Source: Clostridiaceae bacterium
Lineage (GTDB): Bacteria > Bacillota > Clostridia > Oscillospirales > Acutalibacteraceae
DNA length: 16,234 nt
Assembly (NCBI GenBank): GCA_016281115.1
Contig: JAEEHZ010000163.1
Location: 1-16,234 of the forward strand
Direction: 5' to 3'
Shown here one piece after another: positions 14,425-16,234 of the stretch. The first letter of the stretch is position 1; each line of letters opens with the position of its first letter. A program made the translations under genes and the position numbers. The notes under the pieces are model-generated. The model saw only the letters and a list, made by a program, of their open reading frames with translations. It made no database searches and was not told where the DNA came from.

Positions 14425-15637
14425 GCTGAAAGTAATGCCCCACAGCTATCTTGTGATAAATAATGAAAGATCCGCCGGCGTTTATGAAAGCCTGCCGGAA
14501 GAATATAAAAATGCGCCTGTGGAGGATCTCGGCGATAAGCTCATCATTCCCGGGTTTATGGACGTGCACCTTCATGCGCCGCAGTGGCTCAACAAAGGCG
14601 TGGGGTACAGCGAGGAGCTGCTCCCGTGGCTTCAGAAATACACATTTCCGCTTGAGAGTAAATTTGCAGATATTAAATTTGCGGAGAAGTATTACAAATT
14701 GTTTGTAGATGAGCTTAAAAGTTCGGGTACAACGCGCGCCTGCATTTTCGCTTCACGCCATTATGAAGCAACCAAACTTCTTATTGAGCTTATGAAAGAA
14801 AGCGGTATCGGCGGCTATGTGGGCAAGGTTAATATGGACCGTAACTCCAGTGAGGAATTGCAGGAAACATATGAAGATTCGGTGAAAGAGACTACAATGC
14901 TTGCAAAGGAATATTCGGGCGACGATAACGCGCTTGTAAAGTTTATACTTACACCGCGTTTTGTACCCAGCACTACATCCGAGCTTATGACAAAGCTTGG
15001 TGAAATAGCGGAAAAGTATAATTTGCACGTTCAGTCTCACCTAGACGAAAATGTGGACGAAGTGGCTTGGGTAAAAGAGCTTCACTCGGATATACCTACG
15101 TTTACGGAGGTTTATGAGCATTTCGGGCTTTTGCCCGACAACCGTACAGTAATGGCGCACTGCATACACAATAACGACCGCGAGATAGAGGTTCTGAAAA
15201 AGCACAATACATTTATAGCACACTGTCCGCTTTCAAACTTTAATTTAGCGAGCGGTATTGCTCCCATAAAGAGATACATGGAGGAAGGGCTTGACGTCGG
15301 TCTGGGTTCGGATATAAGCGGCGGTCATACGCTTTATATGCCTGTTTCGTGTGTTGCGGCAGTCAGCGCATCAAAAATATATCACGTAAGCCATAAAGAG
15401 TATTCTCCGCTCACATTTGCAGAAGCTTTTTATTTGCTGACAAAGGGCGGCGGAAAATTCTTCGGTAAAGTTGGCAGCTTTGAAGAAGGGTATGAGTGCG
15501 ACGCGCTGGTTATTGATGACAGCAATATAACATCAATTGACGGCATGACCCTTGAAGAAAGACTCGAAAAATTTATTTATACGGGTAACAGAGGCAATAT
15601 TGTGAGAATATATTGTCGCGGAAAACAGATAAAATAA
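14375..15637 (+). CDS. guaD: Guanine deaminase
   Basis: This 420-residue amidohydrolase converts guanine to xanthine and ammonia. The family signature PGFMDVHLHAPQW is present with metal ligands H65 and H67, followed by QSHLDEN (H222, E225), MAHCIH (H262) and GSDISGGH (D313). The N-terminal stretch KGNVIFAEEKNKLKV and LPEEY are typical of GuaD. In the island it would feed guanine into the xanthine/uric acid branch; E. coli has its homologue (YgfP) in the same purine gene region. The ATG at 14375 is the only standard in-frame start after the carbamate kinase stop, yet it has no Shine-Dalgarno; a strong one belongs to a small overlapping frame at 14338. It is last in the plus arm, followed by a strong terminator. 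Confidence 0.92.
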   Translation: MIKCLKGNVIFAEEKNKLKVMPHSYLVINNERSAGVYESLPEEYKNAPVEDLGDKLIIPGFMDVHLHAPQWLNKGVGYSEELLPWLQKYTFPLESKFADIKFAEKYYKLFVDELKSSGTTRACIFASRHYEATKLLIELMKESGIGGYVGKVNMDRNSSEELQETYEDSVKETTMLAKEYSGDDNALVKFILTPRFVPSTTSELMTKLGEIAEKYNLHVQSHLDENVDEVAWVKELHSDIPTFTEVYEHFGLLPDNRTVMAHCIHNNDREIEVLKKHNTFIAHCPLSNFNLASGIAPIKRYMEEGLDVGLGSDISGGHTLYMPVSCVAAVSASKIYHVSHKEYSPLTFAEAFYLLTKGGGKFFGKVGSFEEGYECDALVIDDSNITSIDGMTLEERLEKFIYTGNRGNIVRIYCRGKQIK

Positions 15638-15641
15638 TATT

Positions 15642-15685
15642 TACCACCCAAGGCGTAAGTTATTAACGCTTTGGGTGGTATTTTT
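15642..15685 (+). terminator. Intrinsic terminator of the plus-strand arm
   Basis: A 15-bp stem (15642-15656 with 15666-15680, one G-T wobble) and a 9-base loop are followed by TTTTT at 15681-15685. It begins five bases after the guanine deaminase stop codon and closes the operon. Confidence 0.92.
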
Positions 15686-15718
15686 AAAAAGTAATGTAAA
15701 CAAAATAACACAAGGCTC

Positions 15719-15773
15719 GACATTTTAATGGACATACTGTACAAAAAAGTATAAATATTTTCGTTAAAATGTC
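15719..15773. repeat. 10-bp inverted repeat upstream of the EF-G promoter
   Basis: GACATTTTAA (15719-15728) and its exact reverse complement TTAAAATGTC (15764-15773) are 35 bases apart. They lie 29 bases before the -35 box of the EF-G promoter. This could be a regulator site or merely AT-rich chance. Confidence 0.45.
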
Positions 15774-15801
15774 TGATTTTATTCTTTTGGCAAAATTTAT
15801 A

Positions 15802-15830
15802 TTGAAATTACCATCACATTTATATATAAT
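15802..15830 (+). promoter_or_regulatory. Promoter of the EF-G-like gene
   Basis: TTGAAA (15802-15807) and a perfect TATAAT (15825-15830) are separated by 17 bases. Transcription would start near 15837, giving a leader of about 70 bases before the TTG start. This makes the gene independent of the purine island. Confidence 0.8.
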
Positions 15831-15905
15831 AAACAGGTCAGTTGTTTAACAAGTAATATTGTGGCAAAGTTGATATTTATTTTAATTTGGAAGGGGATAA
15901 TTGAA

Positions 15906-16234
15906 TTGAAAAATTATTCTGCAGAGCATATCAGAAACGTCGTTTTGGCAGGTCACTCAGGCGCAGGCAAAACATCTGTTGCTGAGGCTATGCTCTATAT
16001 GACAAAAGCTACCGACCGTTTTGGTAAAGTTAACGAGGGCAACACCGTATGTGACTTTGACCCCGAAGAAATAAAGAGAAAGGCGTCTATTTTAACAGCG
16101 GTTGCACCTATTGAATATAAAGACACGAAGATAAATCTTATAGACACTCCCGGACTTTTCGATTTTGAAGGAGGAGTTTCCGAGGGTATGCGCGCCGCGG
16201 AGACAGCTTTGATAGTTGTATCGGGCAAAGACGG
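15906..16234 (+). CDS. Elongation factor G paralogue, N-terminal part (runs off the window)
   Basis: About 109 codons of a translational GTPase G domain are visible. The P-loop GHSGAGKT (16-23), switch I region NEGNTVCDFDPEEIKRKASI (43-62) and G3 motif DTPGLFDF (80-87) are in order. This matches the clostridial second type of EF-G rather than the main FusA, whose loops read GHIDAGKT and DTPGHVDF. The histidine of DTPGH, which helps activate GTP hydrolysis, is leucine here. The start is TTG at 15906, after GGAAGGGG (15889-15896); the nearer TTG at 15901 meets a stop two codons later. EF-G moves tRNA and mRNA through the ribosome or helps recycling; the role of this paralogue is unclear. It has its own promoter. 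Confidence 0.85.
   Translation, partial: MKNYSAEHIRNVVLAGHSGAGKTSVAEAMLYMTKATDRFGKVNEGNTVCDFDPEEIKRKASILTAVAPIEYKDTKINLIDTPGLFDFEGGVSEGMRAAETALIVVSGKD

Noticed and set aside
14375..15637. Frameshifted or truncated guanine deaminase
   Set aside because: The missing Shine-Dalgarno raised the idea, but the N-terminus and all metal ligands are intact and the length is normal.

Overview
The window looks like chromosomal DNA from a low-to-mid GC anaerobic Firmicute of the Clostridia (gut Oscillospirales/Ruminococcaceae type). This rests on Firmicute-style Shine-Dalgarno sites and sigma-A promoters, a secreted protein ending in a dockerin-like module, a clostridial-type second EF-G, and a gene set known from gut anaerobes that ferment purines. 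No rRNA, tRNA, CRISPR array or transposase was seen.

Layout. (1) 1-1257 is an AT-rich accessory segment. It holds the first ten codons of a probable RelB/DinJ antitoxin (minus strand) behind a perfect consensus promoter, an XRE-type repressor (minus), and a SLOG/DUF1273 protein (plus). The last two are divergent, and a perfect 9-bp inverted repeat abuts the SLOG promoter. (2) 1551-2570 encodes a secreted protein of unknown fold with a C-terminal dockerin-like module. (3) 2571-3021 is non-coding and hairpin-rich: terminators plus a GC-rich segment that looks like a dispersed intergenic repeat. (4) 3022-15637 is the main feature, a catabolic island in two divergent arms that share a 257-bp control region (10258-10514). 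The minus arm is PLP-dependent lyase, threonine-synthase-like enzyme, SsnA amidohydrolase, YgfK flavin/Fe-S oxidoreductase. The plus arm is YgeY M20 hydrolase, YgeW carbamoyltransferase, carbamate kinase, guanine deaminase. (5) After a strong terminator and a new promoter, a second-type EF-G starts with TTG at 15906 and runs off the end.

How the genes may work together. Homologues of ygeX/ygeY/ygeW/arcC(yqeA)/ygfK/ssnA form the conserved gut-bacterial cluster for anaerobic uric acid and purine breakdown. By analogy, guanine deaminase feeds guanine into xanthine, YgfK and SsnA act on reduced or opened ring products, the PLP enzyme and YgeY break the ureido/diamino acid intermediates, YgeW releases carbamoyl phosphate, and carbamate kinase converts that to ATP, CO2 and ammonia. 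Two points are unusual. No canonical ~400-residue YgeX is present; a 493-residue PLP protein and a zinc-ribbon threonine-synthase-like protein sit in its place. The hydantoinase/dihydropyrimidinase (HyuA) and xanthine-dehydrogenase-type subunits expected upstream in the pathway are not in the window.
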